Part shown: piece after piece, positions 15,041 through 23,271 of the stretch | Numbering within the stretch: position 1 is the stretch's first letter | Layout of the letters: the number at the start of each line of letters is the position of its first letter | From: Amnibacterium kyonggiense | GTDB lineage: Bacteria > Actinomycetota > Actinomycetes > Actinomycetales > Microbacteriaceae | Length of the DNA stretch: 64,000 nucleotides | NCBI RefSeq assembly: GCF_004364555.1 | Contig: NZ_SOAM01000001.1 | Location: 124,001-188,000 of the forward strand | Direction of reading: 5' to 3' | Position numbers and translations under genes: made by a program | The notes under the pieces: generated by a model | Database searches by the model: none | Seen by the model: only the letters and a program-made list of their open reading frames with translations | Told to the model about the DNA's origin: nothing

Positions 15041-16918
15041 TCAGTCGGTCGGGATCCACACCCGCATCGCCCCGACGGAGCGGTTCGCCCACGCGAAGTA
15101 GGGCACCGCCCGGATCGCCACCGGCCCCGCGGCGACCGCGTCGACGGCGCCCGGGTACGGGTCCGGCCCGTGCCGGTGGATCCTCCCGCTGGCGAGCAGG
15201 GTCGGCACGCCGAGCCGCGCGTCGGACTCACCGACGAGCAGCGGCTCGTCGAGGTCGATCCGGAGGTCGTCGACCGGAGCGCCGTCGCCCAGGTCGACCT
15301 GCTCGACCGCGTAGACAAGCGGGCCGGCCTCGATCGCAACCGAGCCGCGGAGGGCGTCGATCCGGTCGTTCGGGTGGACGACGCGGGGCGCGAACGGCAG
15401 CACGAGCTCGACCTCGTCGCCCGGGGCCCAGGTACGCCGGATCCGCGCGAGGCCGGCCTCGACCGGCTCGCCGTCGAGCGTCGCGCCGACCGCCCAGGCG
15501 GGGACGCGGAGACCGAGCTCCGCCTCCCCCTCCGGCGCCTCCCGCACCCGCACGAGGACGCGCCCGTCGCGGGGATGGTCCGTCTCGACGTCGAGGGCGA
15601 AGCCCGCGGCCGCGACCGAGCCGTGGACGTACTGCTGCAGCTGCAGCGCCGGTACGTCGTCCACCGACGCCGTGGTCGCGACGTACGCGCCGAGGCTCGA
15701 CAGCGTCCGCATGATGTTCGGCGGGCAGCAGGCGGTCTGGAACCAGCCGAGCCGGCCGTTCACGGGGTTGCGGTCGTCGTCGGGCACGGCGTCGCCCCGC
15801 ACCTGCAGCGCGTTCACGTAGAAGTACTCGCCGCCGGCGAGCGAGACGCCGGGCAGCACGCCGTTCAGCAGCATCCGCTCGACCTGGTCCGCGTAGGACT
15901 CGTCGCCGGTCGCGAGGAGCATGCGCTGCGCCCACTGCACGCCGCCGATCGCCGCGCAGCTCTCCGCGTACGCGCGGTCCGACGGCAGCTCGTACGGGTC
16001 GCCGAACGCCTCGCCCTCCCACCGCGAGCCGAGGCCGCCGGTCAGGTACTGCTTCGTCGCGGCCATGGCGGCGAACTGCCGCTCCAGCGCGGCGAGCAGG
16101 TCGGCGTCGCCGCGCTCCACGGCGACGTCCGCCGCGCCCTCGGCGAGGTAGACGGCCCGGACCGCGTGCCCCTCCGGCGTCGTGGTCTCGCGGACGGGCA
16201 CGCGGTCCGAGAAGTAGTTCGCGTCGCGCGCGTGGTCGCCGATCGTGCTGCGGCCGCGCGCGTCGACGAACCACGCGGCGAGGTCCAGGTACGCGGCCGT
16301 GCCGGTCTCGCGGAAGAGCTCGACGAGCGCGGTCTCGATGACGGGGTGCCCGTCGAGGGCGTGCGAGGCCCGGGGCCCGAAGGTGCGGACGAGGTGGTCC
16401 GCCAGCCGGACGGCGACGTCGAGCAGCCCGGTGTCCCCGGTGCCCCGCCGCTGCGCGACGGCGGCCTGGATCAGGTGCCCGGCGCAGTAGTGCTCGTGGG
16501 TCCAGCCCAGCTCCGTGTACCGCGGCATCCCCCGCAGCCGCACGATCGTGTGGAGGTAGCCGTCCTCCTCCTGCGCCGCCGCGACCTTCGCGGTGAGCTC
16601 GCGCTGCTGGCGCAGCAGCACCTCATCGCCGGTGCGGGCGATCTCCCACGCGGCGGCCTCGAGCCACTTGTACACGTCCGAGTCCGCGAAGATCTCGCCG
16701 CGCGTCTCCCCCTCGCCGCGAGCCGCCGCCTCGAGGTTCGCCACGTTCCCCGCCGCGTGGAGGCGCTCCCAGCCCTGCGGGATCGACGTCGCCGCGTTCA
16801 CGGCCAGCCGCTCCCCCCAGAAGCCGCCGCGGATCGCGACGCCCTCCAGCCCCACGGGGTGAAGCATGGTCGCGCTACCAGCCGTGGGTGCGAGCGGACC
16901 GCTCACCGTCGTCGTCAT
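15041..16918 (-). CDS. Beta-L-arabinofuranosidase, glycoside hydrolase family 127
   Basis: A 625-residue GH127 enzyme that releases L-arabinofuranose from plant-type beta-arabinosides. The zinc-cysteine active site can be read directly: Glu319 and Cys321 (AYAESCAAIGG), and the pair Cys397-Cys398 (WFQTACCPPNIM). These correspond to Glu338, Cys340, Cys417 (nucleophile) and Cys418 of Bifidobacterium HypBA1, with nearly identical spacing. The N-terminal DVYKWLEAAA and WTHEHYCAGH segments also fit. No signal peptide is seen, so it acts on imported oligosaccharides. It is on the opposite strand to the ABC operon but clearly belongs to the same carbohydrate locus. Confidence 0.92.
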   Translation of the reverse strand: MTTTVSGPLAPTAGSATMLHPVGLEGVAIRGGFWGERLAVNAATSIPQGWERLHAAGNVANLEAAARGEGETRGEIFADSDVYKWLEAAAWEIARTGDEVLLRQQRELTAKVAAAQEEDGYLHTIVRLRGMPRYTELGWTHEHYCAGHLIQAAVAQRRGTGDTGLLDVAVRLADHLVRTFGPRASHALDGHPVIETALVELFRETGTAAYLDLAAWFVDARGRSTIGDHARDANYFSDRVPVRETTTPEGHAVRAVYLAEGAADVAVERGDADLLAALERQFAAMAATKQYLTGGLGSRWEGEAFGDPYELPSDRAYAESCAAIGGVQWAQRMLLATGDESYADQVERMLLNGVLPGVSLAGGEYFYVNALQVRGDAVPDDDRNPVNGRLGWFQTACCPPNIMRTLSSLGAYVATTASVDDVPALQLQQYVHGSVAAAGFALDVETDHPRDGRVLVRVREAPEGEAELGLRVPAWAVGATLDGEPVEAGLARIRRTWAPGDEVELVLPFAPRVVHPNDRIDALRGSVAIEAGPLVYAVEQVDLGDGAPVDDLRIDLDEPLLVGESDARLGVPTLLASGRIHRHGPDPYPGAVDAVAAGPVAIRAVPYFAWANRSVGAMRVWIPTD

Positions 16919-17012
16919 CGGGACCGCTCCGTTCCGCGACGCACCGGTGAGGGGCGGGCACGTCGGTCCCAGCGTCGCCCATCGAGGTCCGGATCGCCAG
17001 TCCGGGCCGTGG

Positions 17013-18344
17013 TCAGTCGGTCGCCGCCCCGAGCGCCCGGAGCATCGGCGCGGCCTTCAGCCGCACCTCGTCCCACTCCGCCTCCGGTCGGGACAGCGCG
17101 GTGATGCCGCCGCCCGCGCCGACCACCGCGGTGTCGCCGTGGAGGAGGGCGCTGCGGATCACGACGGCGAGGTCGAGGGACCCGTCGCCGGCGATGCGGC
17201 CCCACGCCCCCGAGTACGCACCGCGCGGGCCGCCCTCCAGCCGCGCCAGGTGCTGCATCGCGGACCGCTTGGGCGCCCCGGTCATCGAGCCCGCCGGGAA
17301 CAGCGCCGCGATCGCGGAGATCGCGTCGCCCGTCAGCCGCGACGCCACCGTCGAGACGAGGTGGTGCACCGAGGCGAGCCGCTCGACCTCGAACAGCCGC
17401 TCGACCTCGACCGAGCCGACCTCGGAGACCCGGGACAGGTCGTTCCGCATGAGGTCGACGATCATCAGGTTCTCCGCCCGCTCCTTCTCGTCGGTGCGCA
17501 GCTCCTCCGCGAGCCGGCGGTCCTCCTCGGCGTCGCTGCCCCGAGGGCGCGTGCCCTTGATCGGCCGCGTGGAGGCGCGGCCGTCCAGCTCGACCCGGAG
17601 GAAGCGCTCCGGCGAGGCGCTGACGAGCGACCGGTCGCCGAAGCGGAGGACGCCCGCGTGCTCCGATCGGTCCGTCGCGCGGAGCCGCCGGAGCACGTCG
17701 CCGTCGACGTACGGCCGATCCGCGCGCACGGTGACCCGGTCGGTGAGGCACAGCTGGTACGCGTCGCCGCGGCGGATCGCGTCCAGGCAGGCGGCGATCC
17801 GGTCGAGGTAGTCCTCGCGCTCGAGCCGCCAGGCCGCCGCGGCGCGAGGCGCCTCGAGCACGGGCGAGGGCCGCAGCCCCGACAGGCGGGCCGCCGTCGC
17901 CTCGGCCCAGGGCCGATCGGCGGCGAGCGCCAGCACCGTCGCGCGGCCCGCCGCGTGGTCGAACTCGACGCCGCGCAGCGTCAGGAGGAAGGCAGCGGCG
18001 GGCTCGTCGCTCGGCGCCGTCTCGACGCCGGCCGCCGCCGCACCGAGCTCGTAGCCGATCCAGCCCCACCAGCCGAGTCGCCTGGACCGGACGGCGGGCA
18101 GTCGCTCACGGAGCGTGGAGCAGAGCGCTTCGAGGGCACCGGGCCCCGTCCCGCTCCACGGGAGCACGTCCGCCGCCGACCGCGGCAGCCCGATGAAGCT
18201 GACCGCGTCGTCGGGCGCCGTCGACCGGTCCGACCACACGAGGTGGTCGTGCTCGGCGGCGAGCAGCGCCCAGGCCGAGGACGGCTCGACCCGGCCGGCG
18301 ACGTCGACCCGGACCACGTCCGCCGCCCGCTCGATCCGCTCCAC
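17013..18344 (-). CDS. pabB: Aminodeoxychorismate synthase component I (chorismate-binding enzyme)
   Basis: A 443-residue chorismate-binding enzyme, probably the PabB subunit that makes 4-amino-4-deoxychorismate for folate. The C-terminal two thirds carry family signatures: GDAYQLCLTDRV, SASPERFLRV, RPIKGTRPRG, ENLMIVDLMRNDLSRV, VHHLVSTV, FPAGSMTGAPK and GAYSGAWG. The KGT motif is PIKGT, typical of PabB and TrpE rather than isochorismate synthases. GTG 18344 is chosen because GGAGG lies six bases upstream. No glutaminase (PabA) or lyase (PabC) is fused or adjacent; TrpE is a less likely alternative. Confidence 0.87.
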   Translation of the reverse strand: MERIERAADVVRVDVAGRVEPSSAWALLAAEHDHLVWSDRSTAPDDAVSFIGLPRSAADVLPWSGTGPGALEALCSTLRERLPAVRSRRLGWWGWIGYELGAAAAGVETAPSDEPAAAFLLTLRGVEFDHAAGRATVLALAADRPWAEATAARLSGLRPSPVLEAPRAAAAWRLEREDYLDRIAACLDAIRRGDAYQLCLTDRVTVRADRPYVDGDVLRRLRATDRSEHAGVLRFGDRSLVSASPERFLRVELDGRASTRPIKGTRPRGSDAEEDRRLAEELRTDEKERAENLMIVDLMRNDLSRVSEVGSVEVERLFEVERLASVHHLVSTVASRLTGDAISAIAALFPAGSMTGAPKRSAMQHLARLEGGPRGAYSGAWGRIAGDGSLDLAVVIRSALLHGDTAVVGAGGGITALSRPEAEWDEVRLKAAPMLRALGAATD

Positions 18345-18398
18345 AGCACGCCTCCGCCCCCATCCTGGCGGGCCCGAGCGGACTGGAGGACCGCCCAC

Positions 18399-19460
18399 TC
18401 AGCCGCGGGAGGCGACGACCCGCTCGGCCTCCCGCTCGGTGCCGGTGGTGACCACCTCGAGGCCGCGGGACCCGCGCAGCTTCGCGTCGATGTGCTCGGC
18501 GACCGTGATCGGCGGATAGAGCGGTCGCTCCCCCGCCGCGACGACACCCGGCAGCGCCGCGATGACGGCGTCGTGGTTGCCGTCGAGGAAGAAGGCGGCG
18601 GATCGGCGGCGGCGGATGGTGCCGTCCACGATCGGGGGCTTGACCCGGTGCAGCGTCGACCGCCAGCGCTCGTTCGTCCAGCGCGCCATGAGGTCGCCGA
18701 AGTTGATCAGCAGCGCGCCGGGCAACGGCGACACGTCGTGCCAGCCGCCGTCGGCGGCGAGCACCTGGAGCCCCTTCACGTCGTCCGCCCAGAGCAGGGT
18801 GACGATGCCGAAGTCCGTGTGCTCCCCCATGCCGATGAGGTCGCCGTCGAGCTCGATGCGCTCCCCGGGCGGCAGCGCGTAGTTGTTCATCCGCAGGACG
18901 TTCAGCGAGTGATCCGTGAACCGGTCGAAGTACCCGGCGGGCAGCGACAGCGCGTCCTCGAAGACGGCGAGCAGCCGGTGCGCGACGACGTCGACCTCCG
19001 CCATCCACGCCTGCACCCGGGTCGCGAACGCGTCGACCTCGTCCGGCCAGCGGTTCGGCGCGTAGGCCGTGCGGTCGAGCGGCAGGTCGGGGAACCGGTC
19101 CGCGTCGATCCCGACGTTGTACGCCTCAAAGAAGTCGTTCATCCGCTCGGCCTTCTCGACGCCGAGGCTCAGGCTGAGGCGCTCCGACTTCGGCGCCGTG
19201 TAGCCGCGGTTGACGCCGGGCGGCGCGATGTAGGCCTTCTTCACGTCGAGCGGCAGGCCGAAGAAGTCGTCGATGACGGAGCCGAGGCCGTCCCACGCCT
19301 CGGCGGAGACGCCGTGGCCCGTCACCTGGAGGAAGCCGACGGTCCTGGCGGCCTCGTCGAGCCGCCGCGCGACAGCGAGCCGCTCCTCGCGGGAGGCGTG
19401 CGGGTCGCCGTAGGGGGCGATGTCGACGACGGGGACCTGGAACGGCGTCGGGTCGGTCAC
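18399..19460 (-). CDS. 2-oxoglutarate/Fe(II)-dependent oxygenase (isopenicillin N synthase family)
   Basis: A 353-residue non-heme iron oxygenase. The N-terminal DIOX_N segment (VPVVDIAPYGD ... GFLQVTGHGVS) and the C-terminal jelly-roll are intact. The iron ligands can be read as HTD (GEHTDFGIVTLLW) and a later His in STLHRVKPP, and the RxS co-substrate motif as RRRSAAF. The family oxidises small molecules with 2-oxoglutarate; the bacterial substrate here is unknown. GTG 19460 is the annotated start, although GGAGG lies too close to it to be ideal. It points towards pabB, 54 bp away. Confidence 0.87.
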   Translation of the reverse strand: MTDPTPFQVPVVDIAPYGDPHASREERLAVARRLDEAARTVGFLQVTGHGVSAEAWDGLGSVIDDFFGLPLDVKKAYIAPPGVNRGYTAPKSERLSLSLGVEKAERMNDFFEAYNVGIDADRFPDLPLDRTAYAPNRWPDEVDAFATRVQAWMAEVDVVAHRLLAVFEDALSLPAGYFDRFTDHSLNVLRMNNYALPPGERIELDGDLIGMGEHTDFGIVTLLWADDVKGLQVLAADGGWHDVSPLPGALLINFGDLMARWTNERWRSTLHRVKPPIVDGTIRRRRSAAFFLDGNHDAVIAALPGVVAAGERPLYPPITVAEHIDAKLRGSRGLEVVTTGTEREAERVVASRG

Positions 19461-19509
19461 GCCTCCAGCGTGCCACCCGCATGTTTCGTCGGTGTCACCC
19501 GGCGCCCGC

Positions 19510-20871
19510 TCAGCGGTCGAAGAGCACCCGGCGGCCGAGGAGCCGGAGGTCGAGCTCCCGCATCGTCACCGCCGCGAGGTCGGCCAGGTCGGCGAGCTCC
19601 GCCTCCGTGAACTCGCGGACCCGCCGGTCGAGGGCGACGATCGCCCCGACGGTCTGCCCGTCGAAGGTGGTGAGCGGCTGGGCGGCGTAGGCGCGCAGGT
19701 CGCCGTCGGCGGCGAGCAGCGGGTGCCCGTCCGCCCGCGGGTCCTCGGTGAGGTCCGCCGTCGTCCAGCCCTCCCCCGACGACACCGTCTCGGCGGCGAA
19801 GGAGGCGTTGCGCGGCACCTGCGCGACGTCGAGGTCGCCGTGGGAAAGGAACCACTCGCGGTCGCCGTCGACGATCGACACGAGCACCAGCGGGACGTCG
19901 AGCAGCCGCCGCGCGAGACGCACGATCCGCTCGATCGCGTCGTCGGTGCGGGTGTCGAGCACGCCGACCCGGCGCACGGCCGCGAGGCGCTCCCCCTCGT
20001 CGTCGCCGAGGACCTCGGGGTCGAGGCGGCGGGACTGGACGAGCCCGTCGACGAAGGCCTCCTGCAGCGCGACGGACGCCTCCGCGGCCGTCGGCCGGTC
20101 CGCCGGATCGCGGGCGGTCATCGCGCGGAGCACATCCCCGAGCACCGCGGGCACCGAGTCCGGGACCTCCGGATCCTGCTTCAGCCGCGCGAGCGCGGAC
20201 TCGTCGACCCCGCCGGGGTACGCGACGGTGCCGGTGAGCGCCTCGAGCAGCACCAGGCCGAGCGCGTACACGTCCCACGCGGGCGCGGGATCCTGCCCGA
20301 GCACCTGCTCCGGGCTGAGGTACGCCGCCGTGCCGGTCGTGTACTCGGCGTCGCCGGCCGCGCCGATGATCGTCGCGATCCCGAAGTCGGTGAGCTTCCC
20401 GCGGATGCGCGAGGAGGGGCCGCGCCGGAGCAGCAGGACGTTGGCGGGCTTGATGTCGCGGTGGAGGAAACCCGCCTCGTGGACCGCGTCCAGCCCCTGT
20501 GCGAGGTCGGAGCCGAGCGTCGCGACCTGCCCGGCCGTCAGCGGGCCCTCGCGGAGGCGGCGGCGGAGGTCGCCGCCCGCGACCCGTTCCATGACGAGGA
20601 AGATCCGCGGGCCGTCGGGGTCGCTGGTGTCGACGCCGGCGTCGAACAGCGTCGTCAACGCGAAGTGGTCGAGCCCGGCGACGAGCCGCGCCTCCGCCTC
20701 CTGCAGCCGCACCTCGTCGGGCGTGGTCGCCGTCGCGGTGAAGAGCTTCAGCGCGACCTTGCGACCGAGCAGCGGGTCGTTCGCCTCGTAGACCGTCGCC
20801 CGGCCGCCGCGGCCGATGACGTCCCCGATGCGGTAGCGGCCCGCGACGGCGGGCGGCTGGGCCTGGGGCAT
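19510..20871 (-). CDS. Serine/threonine protein kinase with C-terminal GAF domain
   Basis: A 453-residue protein with a Hanks-type kinase at about residues 12-270: glycine loop IGRGGRATVYEA, Lys in VALKLF, catalytic HRDIKPANVLL, DFG in LTDFGIAT, and APE-like LSPEQVLG. After a short linker, residues about 295-445 form a GAF domain (VGVLDTRTDDAIERIVRLA, VPLVLVSIVDGDREWFLS, AYAAQPLTTFDGQTVGAIV). No membrane helix or PASTA repeat is present, so it is a cytosolic sensor kinase in which the GAF domain probably sets kinase activity. The adjacent upstream gene also has a GAF domain and points the same way. Confidence 0.9.
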   Translation of the reverse strand: MPQAQPPAVAGRYRIGDVIGRGGRATVYEANDPLLGRKVALKLFTATATTPDEVRLQEAEARLVAGLDHFALTTLFDAGVDTSDPDGPRIFLVMERVAGGDLRRRLREGPLTAGQVATLGSDLAQGLDAVHEAGFLHRDIKPANVLLLRRGPSSRIRGKLTDFGIATIIGAAGDAEYTTGTAAYLSPEQVLGQDPAPAWDVYALGLVLLEALTGTVAYPGGVDESALARLKQDPEVPDSVPAVLGDVLRAMTARDPADRPTAAEASVALQEAFVDGLVQSRRLDPEVLGDDEGERLAAVRRVGVLDTRTDDAIERIVRLARRLLDVPLVLVSIVDGDREWFLSHGDLDVAQVPRNASFAAETVSSGEGWTTADLTEDPRADGHPLLAADGDLRAYAAQPLTTFDGQTVGAIVALDRRVREFTEAELADLADLAAVTMRELDLRLLGRRVLFDR

Positions 20872-20967
20872 CGGGCGGGTGCTCCTCGAACGGATCGACC
20901 ACCGGGCGGGCTGGGCCCGGTCCGAGCATCGTCACACACCGCGGCGACGCCGCGCGGCGGCCTCCGG

Positions 20968-21933
20968 TCAGACGGAAGCGCCTGCGTACTGCAGCTCGGC
21001 GCTCGCCAGCACCGCGAGGTCGCGGAGGATCTCGCCGTCGAACTCGTCCGCGACCCGCGGCTCGGTGTCGAACACCGAGATCGTGCCCATCGCCGATCCG
21101 TCGGCGAGCTCGAGCGGATGGGCGGCGAAGAACCGCACCTCGCCCTGCGGCCGGATGTCCCGCGCGAGGTGCGTGTCGTGCCATGCGTCGAGCACGAGCA
21201 GCGGCCGCACCGCTGCCGCGCGGACGCACGCCTGATCCGGGAGCGCGGGGCCGACCGCCGCGAGCGTCCGCGTCCGGCCGGCGGTCAGCACGGCGATCGC
21301 CGCCGAGCCGACGGCGAAGGCGGACGTCGCGATCACCGCGATCCGCTGCAGGTGCTCGGCGACCGTGTCGCGCTTCGGTGCTTCGAGCATGCGCGGGGTT
21401 GTCCGGGGCTGCAGGACGCCGAGCAGGCTGCTGCTGACGGCCTCGGCGACGAGCGGCGCCGGGCACTCGCCGGCTCGCGGCGCGATGCGCACGTCGCGCC
21501 AACCGGCCGCCGAGCCCGGCGCGGGCGCTCGGAAGGGCACGTCGCAGACGCCGAGCACGCGCGTCATCTCGGCGATGCGGTCGATCACGCGCTGCAGCCG
21601 CTGCGGCAGCGGCGAGGCGCCGAGGTCCGGCAGCAGCACCACCGCGTCGTAGTCGCCGACGTTCCAGGCGTCCGCGAAGGACTCGAGGATGCGCAGCACG
21701 CGGCCGACGCCGCAGACCACGTCGAGCTCGATCCCGCGGCGCGACGACAGCCAGAGGCGGTCGAGGAGCCGCACGGGGACGCGGTGCTCGTCCGGCGAGT
21801 CGCTCGTCTCGAGCCAGCTCCGGTCGGCGATCAGGAGGATCCGCGCACCGTTCGCGCCGGGACGGCGCAGCCGCGCGGCGGTCAGGTCCGTGATCGACAC
21901 CGAAGTCCCTCCTGCCGCCGGATCGCCGCTCAT
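20968..21933 (-). CDS. GAF-domain protein with an SGNH-like N-terminal region
   Basis: A 321-residue protein. The C-terminal half is a GAF domain (LQRIAVIATSAFAVGSAAIAVL, RFFAAHPLELADGSAMGTISVFD). The N-terminal half (residues about 25-155) has the strand pattern of an SGNH hydrolase: ARILLIADRSW where GDS would be, IELDVVCGVGRVL, then DYDAVVLLPDLGAS and LGVCDVPF. The catalytic motif is degenerate, much as in the protein at 4594-6180. ATG 21933 is chosen; an in-frame start further upstream exists but encodes non-family sequence. It lies 96 bp upstream of the kinase-GAF gene and may be co-transcribed. The SGNH reading is an inference from pattern. Confidence 0.75.
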   Translation of the reverse strand: MSGDPAAGGTSVSITDLTAARLRRPGANGARILLIADRSWLETSDSPDEHRVPVRLLDRLWLSSRRGIELDVVCGVGRVLRILESFADAWNVGDYDAVVLLPDLGASPLPQRLQRVIDRIAEMTRVLGVCDVPFRAPAPGSAAGWRDVRIAPRAGECPAPLVAEAVSSSLLGVLQPRTTPRMLEAPKRDTVAEHLQRIAVIATSAFAVGSAAIAVLTAGRTRTLAAVGPALPDQACVRAAAVRPLLVLDAWHDTHLARDIRPQGEVRFFAAHPLELADGSAMGTISVFDTEPRVADEFDGEILRDLAVLASAELQYAGASV

Positions 21934-22027
21934 CGTCGCCCCCCGAACCCGAGTGAGCGCTGAACAGCAGGTCGTGCGCAGGCCGCACGGCGTGCACCTG
22001 CGTAGTCCCTCCTGCACCGAGGTGGTG

Positions 22028-22309
22028 TCAGCTCGGCGGTCGGTCGTCCGTCCGGCCCGGCAGGTGCGGCATGCGGATGTCGCCCGGCTCCACGTCCACC
22101 TCGCCCGGATCGGTGTAGTCGCCGGTGCCCGGCAGCAGCCGCACCTTCGACCGGTCGATGTCCGGATCGGCGAGCGCGGGGCTGTCCTCCTGGTCGTCCT
22201 GGAGCACCTCGGTCTCCCGCTCGCTCGACGGTGAGTAGTCGGTGTCGAGCCGCTCCGAGGGGTCGACCTCCGGATCCGACTCGATCGGGTCGCCGTGGTG
22301 CTTCGTCAT
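22028..22309 (-). CDS. Small acidic hypothetical protein
   Basis: A 93-residue, highly acidic and proline-rich protein (PIESDPEVDPSERLDTDYS, VDVEPGDIRMPHLPG) that looks intrinsically disordered. ATG 22309 lies seven bases after the minus-strand -10 box TACCCT (22317-22322 on the plus strand), so it is probably leaderless. No membrane segment is present. No family is recognised. It follows the inositol-phosphatase gene in the same direction, 35 bp downstream. Confidence 0.65.
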   Translation of the reverse strand: MTKHHGDPIESDPEVDPSERLDTDYSPSSERETEVLQDDQEDSPALADPDIDRSKVRLLPGTGDYTDPGEVDVEPGDIRMPHLPGRTDDRPPS

Positions 22310-22344
22310 CGCGCCGAGGGTACGGACCGCGGCCGGGAGGTCGC

Positions 22345-23145
22345 TCAGGCGCCGAGCTCGAGCAGGACCGACCGCAGCTCGGCCACCACCTCGCCGTGCC
22401 CGGCGAGCACCATCCGGTTCGTCGGCGCGTCCTCCTCGAGGCCGCGGACGACGCCGCCCGCCTCCTGCACGAGGAGCGCACCGGCCGCCTGGTCCCACGG
22501 GTTGAGACCCTGCTCGAAGTACGCGTCGAGCCGTCCGGCGGCGAGGTACGCGAGGTCGATCGCCGCGCCGCCGGCCCGGCGCAGGTCGCGCACCCGGGCG
22601 AGCAGCGGCTGGGCGACGCGGGCCTGGTTCGTGCGGATCCCCTGCGTGTAGTGGAACCCCGTCGCGACGAGCGCGCGGTCCAGCGGGACGGGCTCGCGGA
22701 CGCGCAGCTCCCGGTCGCCGAGGTGCGCCCCGCCGCCTGCGGAGGCGGTGTACAGCTCGCCCAGCGCGGGCGCGTCGACGGCGCCGGCGAGCGCGGTCCA
22801 GGATCCCGGATCCGGGTCGCCCTCCACCACCGCGATGGAGACCGACCAGTTCGGCAGGCCGTACAGGTAGTTCACGGTGCCGTCGATGGGATCGACGACC
22901 CAGGTCAGACCGCTCGTGCCGCGCTCGGCGCCCGACTCCTCGCCGAGGAAGCCGTCGTGCGGGCGCAGCTCGGCGAGGCGACCGCGGATGAGGTCCTCGG
23001 TCGCCCGGTCGGCTGCGGTGACGATGTCGATCGGCGACGACTTCGTCGCCTGCACCTCGACGCCCTCGCGCCGCAGCCGGGCCGCGAGGGCTCCCGCCTC
23101 CTCGGCGACGGCGCGGGCGATGTCGAGCAGTTCGTCGTGAGCCAT
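22345..23145 (-). CDS. Inositol monophosphatase family protein
   Basis: A 266-residue magnesium-dependent phosphatase of the inositol monophosphatase/CysQ/HisN family. The metal-binding blocks are present: FLGEESG (motif A), WVVDPIDGTVNYLYG (motif B) and NPWDQAAGALLVQEAGG (C-terminal motif). Family members act on inositol-1-phosphate, fructose-1,6-bisphosphate, PAP or histidinol phosphate; sequence alone does not separate these, although the WDxAAG context is common in actinobacterial inositol phosphatases. ATG 23145 begins MAHDELLDIARAVAEEAG. It diverges from the htrA gene. Confidence 0.9.
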   Translation of the reverse strand: MAHDELLDIARAVAEEAGALAARLRREGVEVQATKSSPIDIVTAADRATEDLIRGRLAELRPHDGFLGEESGAERGTSGLTWVVDPIDGTVNYLYGLPNWSVSIAVVEGDPDPGSWTALAGAVDAPALGELYTASAGGGAHLGDRELRVREPVPLDRALVATGFHYTQGIRTNQARVAQPLLARVRDLRRAGGAAIDLAYLAAGRLDAYFEQGLNPWDQAAGALLVQEAGGVVRGLEEDAPTNRMVLAGHGEVVAELRSVLLELGA

Positions 23146-23163
23146 GCCGCCAGCCTGCCCGAC

Positions 23164-23185
23164 GCCGGTCGGCGATCCGACCGGC
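23164..23185. repeat. Inverted repeat in the divergent inositol-phosphatase/htrA intergenic region
   Basis: GCCGGTCGG-CGAT-CCGACCGGC is a perfect 9-bp inverted repeat located 19 bp before the inositol-phosphatase start and about 90 bp before htrA. Its position between divergent genes fits a regulator site; no candidate regulator can be named. Confidence 0.35.
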
Positions 23186-23271
23186 CCTCATGGACTTCTC
23201 ACAGACGACTCCAGTGGGTCGCTTGCCGACCGTCGACCTCCCTCATGGGAAGGAGGCGTTCCATCGTCGAT

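Noticed and set aside
17013-18344. Naming the chorismate-binding enzyme trpE or isochorismate synthase
   Set aside because: The PIKGT motif argues against isochorismate synthase, a menF-type gene with the GTA variant lies at 33396, and no trp genes are nearby; PabB is the better, though not certain, label.
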